Assembly (NCBI GenBank): GCA_963704475.1
Contig: OY969900.1
Span: forward strand, 248,001 to 312,000
Reading direction: 5' to 3'
DNA from: UBA9655 sp963704475
Lineage (GTDB): Bacteria > Pseudomonadota > Alphaproteobacteria > UBA9655
DNA: 64,000 nucleotides
Shown here: in pieces, positions 17,256 to 26,261 of the stretch
Layout: every line of letters begins with the position of its first letter
Numbering within the stretch: the stretch's first letter is position 1
Position numbers and translations under genes: made by a program
The notes under the pieces: generated by a model
Told to the model about the DNA's origin: nothing
The model's input: only the letters and a program-made list of their open reading frames with translations
The model's database searches: none

Positions 17256-18034
17256 AAGCCTTGCTCAAATAAAAGGGAGGTCAAAAGATAATTTACAATC
17301 AAAATCAAGATTGATGAAGATACAACGGCATAAGTCGTGGCTTTCCCCACCCCTTGTGCTCCTCCGCGTGAGGAAAAGCCATGATAACACCCCATAAGTG
17401 CAATGATAAATCCAAAAGCAGCCGCCTTAATAAGGCCTGAGGTTACATCTTGCCATTCCATAAACTCATATGTTTGTTGCAAATATAAAGTCGGATTAAA
17501 GCCTAAGCGATGAACGCTTACAAGGTATCCTCCGAAAACACCAATGCTATCCGCAACAACCACAAGTAACGGAAGTGTCAAAACACCTGCGAGAAGACGA
17601 GGGGCAATTAAATATTTTTGAGGGTTGGTGGAAAGAGTGGTTAATGCATCGATTTGTTCCGTAACCCGCATTGTCCCAATTTCAGCCGCCATGGCGGCCC
17701 CAATGCGTCCCGACACCATAAGGCCGGCAAGAACAGGACCTAATTCTCGGGTCATAGAAAGGACAACAACATTTGCAATGACATTTTCCGCGTTAAAGCG
17801 TGAAAATCCTGTGTAACTTTGTAGCGCCAAGACCATGCCTGTAAAAAGAGCCGTGAGCCCCACAACGGGGAGAGAAAGATAGCCAATTTCCCATAGTTGG
17901 CGAAAAATCTGTTGTTTATAATAAGGAGGGCGTATGCCAAGATTTAAGGCTTGAATAAGAAAAAGAAACAAGCGCCCACAGGAGGCGAGAAAATCTAAAA
18001 TAACACGTCCGATGCTGGCGAGGAGAGACGTCAC
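17252..18034 (-). CDS. mlaE: MlaE-family ABC transporter permease
   Basis: The membrane partner of MlaF. A GTG at 18034 with AAGGA upstream gives 260 residues, the usual family length; extending to 18184 would overlap the symporter gene upstream. The MlaE/DUF140 domain shows about five membrane helices and the conserved VVLSMTRELGPVLAGLMVSGRIGAAM-type segment (split around residues 110-150), ending GKATTYAVVSSSILILIVNYLLTSLLF. Confidence 0.92.
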   Translation of the reverse strand: MTSLLASIGRVILDFLASCGRLFLFLIQALNLGIRPPYYKQQIFRQLWEIGYLSLPVVGLTALFTGMVLALQSYTGFSRFNAENVIANVVVLSMTRELGPVLAGLMVSGRIGAAMAAEIGTMRVTEQIDALTTLSTNPQKYLIAPRLLAGVLTLPLLVVVADSIGVFGGYLVSVHRLGFNPTLYLQQTYEFMEWQDVTSGLIKAAAFGFIIALMGCYHGFSSRGGAQGVGKATTYAVVSSSILILIVNYLLTSLLFEQGL

Positions 18035-18110
18035 TCTGATGGTCCTTTGTTGTAGTATTAATTGTAGCGCCTTCTTTTTCTTTGTCTCTTCAAGTGCAAA
18101 CAGTATATAT

Positions 18111-19319
18111 TCAAAGTCTAGCAAACACAAAGATGGTTTGTGTGGACTCCCATACCTTCTCGAAGATACGACAAAGTGCTCCATTTGCTATGACATTACT
18201 GCTTGTAATCAAAGAATCAAGAATGACGTTAAGGGTTAACATAACGGCAATCATTTCAGCATTAAAGTTTAAATAACTCTCATAGATGGGAAGCATAATA
18301 AAGATGGCTCCTCCCAGAACTGCCGCTGTTGCAAAGCGTGCTAAAACAAAAACGATGCTAAAAGTAGCCCAGGTGGCTATGTCTGGATTTTGGCCATAAA
18401 AATACCGATAAACTAAAAAACATAAAAAGGCCTGTGAAATACAATCCCCTACTTGCTGAATGTTTGTAGTTGCAGGAATAACAGCAGTTGCAAAGAAAGG
18501 AGAGCGAAGATTTTTTGCGGTTCCCTTAATTGTCCACGGCATCGTCGATAAACTACAGCTTGACATGACCGCTACTCCCCAGGCGGGCAAAAGATTTTTT
18601 ATATTTAAAAGAATGCGTTGTACAGAAGGGCCCGCGCCTAAGGCAAAGAGGAAAATAATATACGCAAACAAACAAGGAATAAGCCAAAGGATTAAAAGAG
18701 AATAATGTCCTATGGCATGATTTAAAATTTTTGTTTGATGCATTTGCGCTGCAAATCCTAAAATAAAAAAAGGAATAAGACGTGAGAAAATCTTTGTCAG
18801 AAGCCACTCTATGGTTTCTTTTCCTTTGTCAATGGCTCGCTTTAAAAGCGTTTTTTGATTGAAAGCAGCAACGCATCCTAAGAGAAGACCCACAATCGAC
18901 CCCTTCGCTGCCGACCACCAAGATGGTGGGGAGAAAGGCAAATGCCATAAGGCACTAAAATCACTCTTAAAAGCTACATTCTCACAGGAAGGAAGATAGT
19001 TGGCTGCAATGTTTGCTGTAGCATAAGCATACCAAACGCAACTCAAATTTGAAAATGTCTCAAAGAGAATAAGCACAAGAATAAAAAGAGGGGCTCGCCG
19101 CTCAAATGAGGTTACGGCACTTGCAATAAAAAAACCCACGGTCAATGGCATGATCCATATGAGGAGATCCTTAATAGATAAACTGATCGTGTAAAAAAGC
19201 TGATTGGCAATGAGGGGTAAATAATTGGCAAGAGAGATGTAGATTAGCAAGACAAGAAGTGTTTGGATACTTCTTTGTTTGAGAGCAGTCAGGCTTTTCA
19301 AAAAAATATCATTGATCAT
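18111..19319 (-). CDS. Dicarboxylate/amino acid:cation symporter (DAACS)
   Basis: A 402-residue secondary transporter of the glutamate/aspartate/dicarboxylate-Na+/H+ family with about eight membrane helices. The hairpin and substrate regions are recognisable: SSCSLSTMPWTI (serine-rich HP1), PATTNIQQVGDC in place of the usual NMDGT segment, and LDSLITSSNVIANGAL near the end. The altered NMDGT-like motif suggests an unusual substrate. AAGGAA precedes the ATG. Uptake of host amino acids or dicarboxylates is a reasonable guess. Confidence 0.85.
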   Translation of the reverse strand: MINDIFLKSLTALKQRSIQTLLVLLIYISLANYLPLIANQLFYTISLSIKDLLIWIMPLTVGFFIASAVTSFERRAPLFILVLILFETFSNLSCVWYAYATANIAANYLPSCENVAFKSDFSALWHLPFSPPSWWSAAKGSIVGLLLGCVAAFNQKTLLKRAIDKGKETIEWLLTKIFSRLIPFFILGFAAQMHQTKILNHAIGHYSLLILWLIPCLFAYIIFLFALGAGPSVQRILLNIKNLLPAWGVAVMSSCSLSTMPWTIKGTAKNLRSPFFATAVIPATTNIQQVGDCISQAFLCFLVYRYFYGQNPDIATWATFSIVFVLARFATAAVLGGAIFIMLPIYESYLNFNAEMIAVMLTLNVILDSLITSSNVIANGALCRIFEKVWESTQTIFVFARL

Positions 19320-19465
19320 GGAAAAATTCCTTAATTCTGAAATACACCGCTTAACAAACTATTTTTTGACAACTTAACATAGCTCTCTCCTGAACGAAAG
19401 GATTTTAAGTTCTCTTTACAAACATCTCTCTTTCTTTTTAGCTCCTCTATCTTCATATTACTTAC

Positions 19466-20290
19466 ATGAGTTTCTTGAGACCTAATCTTACGTTTTTAAC
19501 ACCCCCTCTTTTATCTTTGGCTGAAGAGGCGGGTCGCCTTATTTGTCTCATTTATAGGCAAGAAATTCAATTTACTAAAAAAAACGACGGATCCTTGGTG
19601 ACCCAAGCGGATAAACAAAGTCATACGCTTTTGAGGGAAGGGCTTGACCGCTTTACCCCTCATATTCCTGTTATTTCAGAAGAAGACCCGGCCTCTTGGG
19701 GAATTAAAAGTCCTTTATATTGGCTTGTGGATCCCCTAGATGGCACAATGGGTTTTGTACATAAAAAGGGAGAATTTTGTGTCAATATCGCTTTGATGGA
19801 GAATCATCAGCCTATTTTTGGTCTGATTCATTTGCCTTTGAGTCAAGAGAGTTTCTATGGATATGAGGGAAAGGCGTGGCTCCATGCAAATGGACACACA
19901 TCTCCCATTCATACACGCTCTGTTCCACCTGAGGGTATGACTCTCCTGTTGGGAGGGTATAGAAAAAAATACAAACCTCTTGAGGACTCTTTTTTTAAAA
20001 GCTACCCTATTACGAAAATTGAAAGACTTCGCAGTGCCATAAAGTTCTGCTCCCTTGCATCGGGAAAGGCGGATATCTATTTAAGGTTTGCAGCCTGCGC
20101 TGAATGGGATACGGCGGCTGGCCAGGCTCTTATAGAGGCAGCAGGCGGCGTTATGACAAACATTGATGGATCTCCTTTTGTCTATGGTAAAAAGGGTTTG
20201 CTGAATGAGGCCTTTGTTGTTTTTGGACAGAACGTATTCCCGAAGGATTTTAAGAATTTTGGCAATGGCCCCGGAACAGACAAGGCGTAG
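19466..20290 (+). CDS. cysQ: Inositol-phosphatase-family phosphatase (CysQ-like)
   Basis: A member of the Mg2+-dependent, Li+-sensitive phosphatase superfamily, likely hydrolysing 3'-phosphoadenosine-5'-phosphate. The 274-residue protein has the metal-binding ISEEDP, the signature WLVDPLDGTMGF and a C-terminal AECAEWDTAAGQA-like motif (here ACAEWDTAAGQAL). A histidinol-phosphatase or inositol-monophosphatase role cannot be excluded. It lies 3 bp upstream of sua5, so they probably share a transcript. Confidence 0.85.
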   Translation: MSFLRPNLTFLTPPLLSLAEEAGRLICLIYRQEIQFTKKNDGSLVTQADKQSHTLLREGLDRFTPHIPVISEEDPASWGIKSPLYWLVDPLDGTMGFVHKKGEFCVNIALMENHQPIFGLIHLPLSQESFYGYEGKAWLHANGHTSPIHTRSVPPEGMTLLLGGYRKKYKPLEDSFFKSYPITKIERLRSAIKFCSLASGKADIYLRFAACAEWDTAAGQALIEAAGGVMTNIDGSPFVYGKKGLLNEAFVVFGQNVFPKDFKNFGNGPGTDKA

Positions 20291-20293
20291 AGT

Positions 20294-21232
20294 ATGATCG
20301 TTTTTCCAACCGTTGAGTCTATTCAAGAGGCAGTCCTCCTTTTGCGGGGAGGGGGGCTTGTTGGCCTGCCGACAGAGACAGTTTATGGTCTTGCGGGGGA
20401 TGCAACCCTTGATCAGGCATGTGCCCGTATTTTTGAAAAGAAAAACAGACCTTCTTTTAACCCCCTTATTATTCATGGACAGTCACAGGAAGCCTTCAAA
20501 GGCCACGTTATCTGGAATGAAAAGGCAGAAGCGTTAGCAGAAATTTTTTGGCCGGGGCCGTTGACGCTTGTCTTGCCGCGGGATTCCTTTTCTTCACTCT
20601 CTCTTTTGGCAAGTGCAGGCCTTGAATCCCTTGCCATCCGTGTGCCACATCATCCAGTCGCGTTAGCCATTCTGCAAAGTTTCGACGGCCTTCTTGCAGC
20701 ACCTAGTGCGAATCTTTCAGGTAAAATTAGCCCTACCCACAGTCATCATGTGGAAGAAGATTTTCCGGACATTTTAATTTTTGAGGGAGGTCCTTCTCCC
20801 GTAGGTCTTGAATCCACCATCATAGACCTAACTGGCCCTTGCCCTCTTCTTCTGAGGCCGGGAGGACTTGCGCGAGAAGACATTGAAACGGCCATTGGTC
20901 CTGTGGAGATTCCTACCAGCTCCCAGATCAAGGCACCTGGACTTTTGAAAAGCCATTATGCGCCAAGGCTTCCTCTCCGGCTGAATGCAGAAAACCCGTT
21001 AGCAGGAGAAGCATACCTTGCTTTTGGCCAAACATTTTCTAGGGGAGCCCATGTTCTTAGTCTCAGTCAAACGGGAGACTTGGTTGAGGCAGCCTCGAAT
21101 CTTTTTAAGATGATGAGGCTTCTTGATCAGCCGTCTTTCCAAACAATTGCTGTGGCTCCTATTCCGTTGACCGGATTGGGGCTTGCATTGAACGATCGAC
21201 TGACCCGTGCTGCTGCAAAGCGCGGGCTTTAA
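20294..21232 (+). CDS. sua5: L-threonylcarbamoyladenylate synthase (Sua5/TsaC)
   Basis: It makes threonylcarbamoyl-AMP for the t6A modification of ANN-decoding tRNAs. The 312-residue protein has the YrdC domain (PTETVYGLAGDA, KNRPSFNPL, SLAIRVPHH, SANLSGKISPT) and the extra C-terminal Sua5 domain from about residue 205 (APGLLKSHYAPRLPL). TsaE, needed in the next step, is encoded at 50808. The 3' end overlaps the convergent gene at 21159 by 74 bp. Confidence 0.94.
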   Translation: MIVFPTVESIQEAVLLLRGGGLVGLPTETVYGLAGDATLDQACARIFEKKNRPSFNPLIIHGQSQEAFKGHVIWNEKAEALAEIFWPGPLTLVLPRDSFSSLSLLASAGLESLAIRVPHHPVALAILQSFDGLLAAPSANLSGKISPTHSHHVEEDFPDILIFEGGPSPVGLESTIIDLTGPCPLLLRPGGLAREDIETAIGPVEIPTSSQIKAPGLLKSHYAPRLPLRLNAENPLAGEAYLAFGQTFSRGAHVLSLSQTGDLVEAASNLFKMMRLLDQPSFQTIAVAPIPLTGLGLALNDRLTRAAAKRGL

Positions 21233-22382
21233 GAAAGAGAATTAAAAGACCAGATAGAAAAGCACTCCACGAGACCCAATGATTATGCCAAAGATTATGT
21301 GTTAGCTCCGCTTGAATAAACCAAAAAGCGAGAGTGGCATTACAGACAGCAATCGACAATCGATCCTTGACGTACTTTTCGACCATCCAAAAAAGGGAAG
21401 CGAAAAAAAGAGCAAATAAAATTCCTCCGCCTAGCCCCAATTCTAGATAAGTCTGCAGGCTACTATTATGTGGATGCATAACATTTGAATATCCATGAGC
21501 CAGGCTAGATTCTATATATAAACTAGGGGTGGCTCCTAGCCCCCACCCTAGAAAGAATTTCTCTAAGAATTTTTTTGATAAAAAATCCCATCCTAGGAAG
21601 CGATGGAACAAGCTCGGATGCTGAAGAATCCATTCTGTTCTCATCATTTGAGAGAGGGGAAAAAGACAAAGATAAATAAAGGGTGTTAATATTAACACCG
21701 TATAGCTTGAAACAAGTGCCGCACGGGTTGTCCAGATTGGTACGATATAACTTATAATAAAGACAAAACTCGCAAACAATATACCGTAAAGCGCTGTTTG
21801 ACAGCGTGTCAGGTAAATCAGGAAGATAAGAAGAATAAAAGTTGCAACCGAGAGACTCTTATTGTTGTATACCCACAGCCACCCGCAGGTGATAAACGCC
21901 CCGAGCCCCAAAATAGATCCTGAGGGTTTCATTATATAGTAGTCTTTATATTTTTTGAAAAGTTGAATATGAAATGCGTCGAGAGTATTCTGAAAGAGGA
22001 TAAGGGAAATAAGAATAAATCCTGCGATGTTTACAATATGATAAGCTTTTAATACCGTATCGGGCGTTGCTTTTTCAAGAAGTGAGATAAGAACAAGTGC
22101 AAAAGAAAAAGTCAGGCTCATTGTGACGAATACCTTTAAGGCCTGAGGAAAGTGAATTGCCCATACAAGGCCCACCCCTCCCCATATCAATAAGAGAAAA
22201 AGAAAAACAAAGGGAGGCGATAGGTGAAGAGAGAAATTTTTAAAACCCGTATGCCACACTAAAATAAGGGTGAGTGCTGGCATTAAGATTGACATAAAAT
22301 TATAAGAATATATTCCTGCCACAGCAATGAGAAGCGCCAGGAATGCAAGGGATAAAGTCTCTAAGGGTAATATTTTATTCAA
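21159..22382 (-). CDS. O-antigen ligase/polymerase-like (Wzy_C) membrane protein
   Basis: This 407-residue protein has about eleven hydrophobic segments and a large periplasmic loop near residues 250-310 containing FFLGWGLGATPS and GYSNVMHPHNSSLQTYLELGLGG, typical of the Wzy_C O-antigen ligase family, where the HxHN-like motif binds the sugar-lipid substrate. It may attach or polymerise a surface polysaccharide on lipid A made by the lpx genes. The start is TTG with no strong ribosome site, so the N-terminus is uncertain. Confidence 0.83.
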   Translation of the reverse strand: MNKILPLETLSLAFLALLIAVAGIYSYNFMSILMPALTLILVWHTGFKNFSLHLSPPFVFLFLLLIWGGVGLVWAIHFPQALKVFVTMSLTFSFALVLISLLEKATPDTVLKAYHIVNIAGFILISLILFQNTLDAFHIQLFKKYKDYYIMKPSGSILGLGAFITCGWLWVYNNKSLSVATFILLIFLIYLTRCQTALYGILFASFVFIISYIVPIWTTRAALVSSYTVLILTPFIYLCLFPLSQMMRTEWILQHPSLFHRFLGWDFLSKKFLEKFFLGWGLGATPSLYIESSLAHGYSNVMHPHNSSLQTYLELGLGGGILFALFFASLFWMVEKYVKDRLSIAVCNATLAFWFIQAELTHNLWHNHWVSWSAFLSGLLILFLKARALQQHGSVDRSMQAPIRSTE

Positions 22383-22611
22383 TATATACTCATCGTACCT
22401 GAAGAACCTGATTTGGATTTCCCACCGATGTCATTCCTTTGAGGGCAGGAATTCATGGATCCCAGATCAACACTTCCTAACATTTTCTCCGAAAATGGAG
22501 GATGTGTAAGTCTGGGATGACACTGGCAAATCGGTGTTTTCAAGTTCATAGGGTATATTTGCGGATTTTCTTTATTTAACTTCTTGTGTTGTATAAGATG
22601 TTGATCATGAA
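22383..22611. other. Divergent intergenic region with repeat
   Basis: It holds the 67-bp repeat copy at 22455-22521 and about 90 bp of AT-rich sequence before pgk. A TATAAG box near 22592 could be a -10 for pgk, but no convincing -35 box is present. Confidence 0.4.
22455..22521 (+). repeat. 67-bp dispersed repeat, copy A (intact)
   Basis: It has an ATGGATCCCAGATCAACAC start, a central CATTTTCTCCGAAAATG palindrome and a GTAAGTCTGGGATGAC end. An inverted copy of equal length is at 24568-24634, and a third copy at about 3394-3596 is interrupted by the 135-bp element. Confidence 0.75.
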
Positions 22612-23829
22612 ATGGCAATGAAAAATGTAGGGTTGAACCGCTCGATGGTACGCAAAATCCCCTCTCTCGATACGTTGGACGCCTCAGGAAAACGTGTTCT
22701 CGTGCGTCTTGACCTTAATCTCCCTTTTCATAAGGGGAAGATCACCGACTTAACCCGTCTTCAGCGAGCCCTCTCAACAGTGAAAGACTTGGTCGCATCT
22801 GGAGCTAAGGTGATTATTATGGCCCATCTTGGCCGCCCTAAGGGTATCGACAAAAGCCTGTCTCTTGCGCCAATTGCTAAGGCTCTCCAAGAGGCCATGA
22901 CGCCGACGCCCGTCTTTTTTTGTAAAGCCTCCCAAGGCCTGCCAGTCACCCAAGCCATTCAAACCCTCAAAAATGGGCAAGTCCTTGTTCTCGAAAACAT
23001 TCGCTTCAACGAGGGGGAAGAAAAGAATGATCCGGCCTTTGTTAAAGAAATGGCGAGTTGGGGTGATGCGTATGTGAATGATGCCTTTTCAATAGCACAC
23101 AGGTCCCATGCCTCCACAGAAGGGATCGCACATTTTCTGCCAAGCTACGCGGGACGGTTGATGGTTGAGGAACTCTCTGCCCTTGCAAGTGCGCTTACAA
23201 CGCCTCGTCGCCCTCTTATGGCCATTATAGGGGGGGCTAAAATTTCAACGAAACTGTCTCTTCTTGAAAACATCATCCCCAAAGTTGACGTTTTGGTTGT
23301 GGGCGGGGCCATGGCCAATACACTGTTGGCGGCTCAAGGTTATGACGTGGGGGCTTCTTTATATGAGCCAGCCCTTCTTGATGTCGCGGATGAGATTTTG
23401 AGGAAAGGTCCTCACATTCTATTGCCTGAGGATTGTGTTGTTGCAAAAGACCTGGAAGACAGCTCTTCTCATGAAATTCGTCTTATCAAAGACATCCGTG
23501 CTTTTGATAAGATTTTTGACATCGGCCCTGTGACGGTCGCAAAAATTCTTGACCATATGAAGACGTGTCATACGCTTTTATGGAATGGCCCATTGGGCGT
23601 TTTTGAAGTTCCTCCCTTTGATCAAGGAACACTCAAAGTTGCCCAAGGGGCGGCTCAGCTTACTAAAGAAGGCTCTCTCCTTTCCGTTGCGGGGGGAGGG
23701 GAAACCGTTGCTGCTCTTACGGCTGCTCACGTTATTCAAGATTTTACCTATGTCTCAACAGCCGGCGGGGCTTTTCTTGCGTGGCTTGAGGGGAAGTCTC
23801 TTCCAGGGGTTGAGGCGCTTCGTCGGTAA
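22612..23829 (+). CDS. pgk: Phosphoglycerate kinase
   Basis: Pgk makes ATP from 1,3-bisphosphoglycerate in glycolysis, or runs in reverse. The protein shows GKRVLVRLDLNLP (substrate binding), IIMAHLGRPKG, ENIRFNEGEEKND, NDAFSIAHRSHAS and the nucleotide site LLWNGPLGVFEVPPFDQGT with GGGETVAAL near the end. Family alignment suggests the true start may be the ATG at 22645 (394 residues); neither candidate has a clear ribosome-binding site. No other glycolytic gene is adjacent. Confidence 0.93.
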   Translation: MAMKNVGLNRSMVRKIPSLDTLDASGKRVLVRLDLNLPFHKGKITDLTRLQRALSTVKDLVASGAKVIIMAHLGRPKGIDKSLSLAPIAKALQEAMTPTPVFFCKASQGLPVTQAIQTLKNGQVLVLENIRFNEGEEKNDPAFVKEMASWGDAYVNDAFSIAHRSHASTEGIAHFLPSYAGRLMVEELSALASALTTPRRPLMAIIGGAKISTKLSLLENIIPKVDVLVVGGAMANTLLAAQGYDVGASLYEPALLDVADEILRKGPHILLPEDCVVAKDLEDSSSHEIRLIKDIRAFDKIFDIGPVTVAKILDHMKTCHTLLWNGPLGVFEVPPFDQGTLKVAQGAAQLTKEGSLLSVAGGGETVAALTAAHVIQDFTYVSTAGGAFLAWLEGKSLPGVEALRR

Positions 23830-23846
23830 AGGGGTGGGACAGTTTT

Positions 23847-24252
23847 TTAAATAATCATGCCCTTAGCTTTCTCGGCTGCTTGTTTAAGAGATTTATCAAA
23901 TGTCATAAGAGGAAGAGAGCGGGGAAGAGCTAATTCCAAGTAACTTGCATCATATAGAGTCAAGTCGTAGCGTTCTGCGAGTTCCATTGTTTCTAACCAA
24001 GCATGATCAGATGTCTGTAAATCAATAACAATAGGGAAGTTCTGCGAGAGTATGAATTGATCTTTGGCGATGTTTTGCTGTGATACGCTTCTTACGCTCA
24101 GCAATAAGAAGGACGTTTCCTATTTCTAACGACCAAAGAGAAGGGACGACCGCTCCCCTTTCAACCACTTGATTAAGAAGATTAGAATCAAAATATTCAT
24201 CTGGCATGAGCCAAGAAACGGTTACAGAACAATCAAGAACGAAAGCGACCAA
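23847..24252 (-). pseudogene. vapC: VapC-type PIN-domain toxin, frameshifted
   Basis: A PIN-domain ribonuclease gene split by one extra base. Translation from a TTG at 24252 (GGAAGG 8 nt upstream) gives VAFVLDCSVTVSWLMPDEY with the first catalytic Asp, through ERKKRITAKHRQRSIHTLAELP, then stops. Another frame continues IVIDLQTSDHAWLETMELAERYDLTLYDASYLELA with the remaining acidic residues. The break is at about 24032-24036 in a CCCTATT run. The start follows the antitoxin stop directly. The nuclease is probably inactive. Confidence 0.82.
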
Positions 24253-24254
24253 GG

Positions 24255-24527
24255 TTAAGGCCTTCCCATATCTCGATATTTTTTCCATTCTTCCCAGTGG
24301 AATGGACCAAGATTCATCTCTTTGGCAAGAGTGCGCAGGCGTATTGCTGCATCTCGTGCTGCCTCTAAATCGTGAGGAGATTTGGCTGGAACAATTTTTG
24401 CAACAGGTTTGCCGCGTCTCGTAATAAAAACCTCTTCCCCATGAATTGCGCGTTCAATAAGTTGAGAAAAAAGTGTTTTTGCTTCAAAGGATCCTACAGA
24501 ATTTTGTCTAAGCATTTTTTTTCTCAT
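24255..24527 (-). CDS. Phd/YefM-family antitoxin (VapB role)
   Basis: A 90-residue antitoxin of the PhdYefM fold: SVGSFEAKTLFSQLIERAIHGEEVFITRRGKPVAKIVP is the DNA-binding/dimer domain, followed by a C-terminal tail that would wrap the toxin. It is intact, although the PIN toxin downstream carries a frameshift. It would normally repress its own operon. Confidence 0.85.
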   Translation of the reverse strand: MRKKMLRQNSVGSFEAKTLFSQLIERAIHGEEVFITRRGKPVAKIVPAKSPHDLEAARDAAIRLRTLAKEMNLGPFHWEEWKKYRDMGRP

Positions 24528-24567
24528 CTGGTTATTTAACTAGTTTATAAAGAAAAGTAGTCTCCGT

Positions 24568-24634
24568 GTCATTCCAGACTTACACATTCTTCATTTTCGC
24601 AGAAAATGTTAGGATGTGTTGATCTGGGATCCAT
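24568..24634 (-). repeat. 67-bp dispersed repeat, copy B (inverted)
   Basis: The reverse complement matches 22455-22521 over the full 67 bp with a few differences: GTCATTCCAGACTTACACA at one end and GATCTGGGATCCAT at the other. It lies in a 220-bp gap between hpf and the antitoxin gene; nothing else is visible there. Confidence 0.72.
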
Positions 24635-24747
24635 AGGCAAACGTTCTTGTCTTAACCCCTGCATACACTGAGAATGACAAGAAAAAGCAGAGATGACAAG
24701 GTGGAACAGCCCAAATCGGATTCTTCAACTATGATGAGTATAGATTC

Positions 24748-25314
24748 CTAATGCGGGGCGATCCACCCAATATTTCCATCTTCTCTGCGATAGACAACGT
24801 TAAGTCCCTTATTCGTGAAGTCATGAAAAAGGATGACGGGTGCGTTAGAAAGGTCCAGATGCATGACAGCTTCCGCCACGGTGAAAGTTGGAATTTCTGT
24901 TACTGATTCTGCAATAATGAGCGGATTATCTTCGGCTTCCTCAGTCTCTGAGGGGTTAATGACGTATTGGGAGGCGGGCGCTTTTGTATACGCCACATCC
25001 CTTTTCTTCATATGATCGGTTAGTTTTTTTTTGTAGCGCCTCAGCTGCTTTTCAAAGGTTTCAGCAGTTTGTTCAAGGCACAGATGGGCTTCATCTGTTT
25101 CTTCGCTGACCCGCACATGAACACCTTGGCCCAGGTGCATCTCAATGGCGCAGTGGATCATGGCGTGATACGGAGATCCTTCTTTTGAGAATGTTACAGT
25201 TGCTTCAAGAGGTTTTAAATCATATTTTTTGCACAGGCTCTGAATCTTATTCTCCGCTTGCGTCCGCAAGGCGTCGCCAACTTCCATCTTTTTGCCTGTA
25301 ATGAACATTTCCAT
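24748..25314 (-). CDS. hpf: Ribosome hibernation-promoting factor, long form
   Basis: Long HPF pairs 70S ribosomes into inactive 100S dimers in starvation. The 188-residue protein has the N-terminal S30AE domain (MFITGKKMEVGDALRTQAENKI ... ATVTFSKEGSPYHAMIHC region) and, after a linker, the C-terminal dimerisation domain (EAVMHLDLSNAPVILFHDFTNKGLNVVYRREDGNIGWI, as split across residues 145-185). It stands alone. Hibernation fits a host-associated lifestyle with dormant phases. Confidence 0.93.
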   Translation of the reverse strand: MEMFITGKKMEVGDALRTQAENKIQSLCKKYDLKPLEATVTFSKEGSPYHAMIHCAIEMHLGQGVHVRVSEETDEAHLCLEQTAETFEKQLRRYKKKLTDHMKKRDVAYTKAPASQYVINPSETEEAEDNPLIIAESVTEIPTFTVAEAVMHLDLSNAPVILFHDFTNKGLNVVYRREDGNIGWIAPH

Positions 25315-25381
25315 GAGAGTTCCTTTCTTGATAACCCAAGCTTATCTTGTAACTCTATTCTAAAAAGATTAAAAAAGGGTT

Positions 25382-26050
25382 ATGGACAATATACACTACC
25401 CCTCTCCTCACTTCAATGAGCGACTTCATCCTGTCGATATGATTCTTGTCCATTACACGGATATGAAAAATACGCCTGAGGCATTGGCATGGCTTACCAA
25501 TCCTCTCGCAAAAGTGAGTGCGCATTACCTTATTGCTGAGGATGGACAGATTTATTCCCTCGTTGATGAAAGCAAGCGCGCCTGGCATGCGGGCGAGAGT
25601 TTTTGGCAGGGGTGCACAGATATCAATAGCTGCTCAATTGGGATTGAGCTTGCAAACCCTGGGCATACCCATGACTATCAGCCTTTTTTTGAAGCACAGA
25701 TTGAAGCTTTAATCAGTCTATGTCTTGACATTCAATCGAGGTGGAAGATCTCATCTTCTCGGATTCTTGGTCATTCTGATGTGGCGCCCCGGCGGAAGCA
25801 AGATCCTGGCCATTTATTCCCGTGGGACAAACTTCATCAAGCAGGCCTTGGTTTGTGGCCTTCAAAAGAAAAGGCATCATGCGAAGATATCATGGAAGGC
25901 CTGAGCCAGATTGGCTACGAGACAATATCTCCCCCTCACACGCTTCTTGCCTTTCAGCGCCATTTTCAACCCCATAAGGTCGATGGCATTGCGGATGAGG
26001 AAACCGTGGCGCTTGTTCAGGGGTTGTTAGGGGTAAATAACAAATCATAA
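25382..26050 (+). CDS. N-acetylmuramoyl-L-alanine amidase (AmpD/AmiD family)
   Basis: An Amidase_2 zinc enzyme that cuts the MurNAc-L-Ala bond. The 222-residue protein has zinc-ligand segments ILVHYTDM, GHSDVAPRRKQDPGHLFPW, and the core SIGIELANPGH. A peptidoglycan-binding-like helix bundle (residues 165-220, LLAFQRHFQPHKVDGIADEETV) follows. No signal peptide is visible, so it likely acts in the cytosol on imported anhydro-muropeptides, feeding AmgK and MurU encoded at 51-53 kb. Confidence 0.9.
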   Translation: MDNIHYPSPHFNERLHPVDMILVHYTDMKNTPEALAWLTNPLAKVSAHYLIAEDGQIYSLVDESKRAWHAGESFWQGCTDINSCSIGIELANPGHTHDYQPFFEAQIEALISLCLDIQSRWKISSSRILGHSDVAPRRKQDPGHLFPWDKLHQAGLGLWPSKEKASCEDIMEGLSQIGYETISPPHTLLAFQRHFQPHKVDGIADEETVALVQGLLGVNNKS

Positions 26051-26058
26051 ACCAAGTT

Positions 26059-26240
26059 CGTCATTGCGAGGAGCGCGACGCGCGACGAAGCAACCCAGTT
26101 AAACAACGTATGCCCGAAGGGCATACAACGTATTAAACGCTTAAAAGATCAATGCTTTTGCAAGCTGCAAAAAAAGATTTATTCCTACGGAATAGTTCTT
26201 AAACTGGGTTGCTTCGTCGCTCACGCTCCTCGCAATGACG
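26059..26240. repeat. ~180-bp element with inverted REP arms
   Basis: The left arm CGTCATTGCGAGGAGCGCG to AGCAACCCAGTT and the right arm AACTGGGTTGCTTCGTCG to CTCCTCGCAATGACG are inverted, enclosing TGCCCGAAGGGCATA and TTCCTACGGAATA hairpins. A relative is at 40663-40827, and the same arm sequences occur inside the 135-bp element. Confidence 0.7.
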
Positions 26241-26261
26241 ACGGCGCAAGATTAGTTGCCC

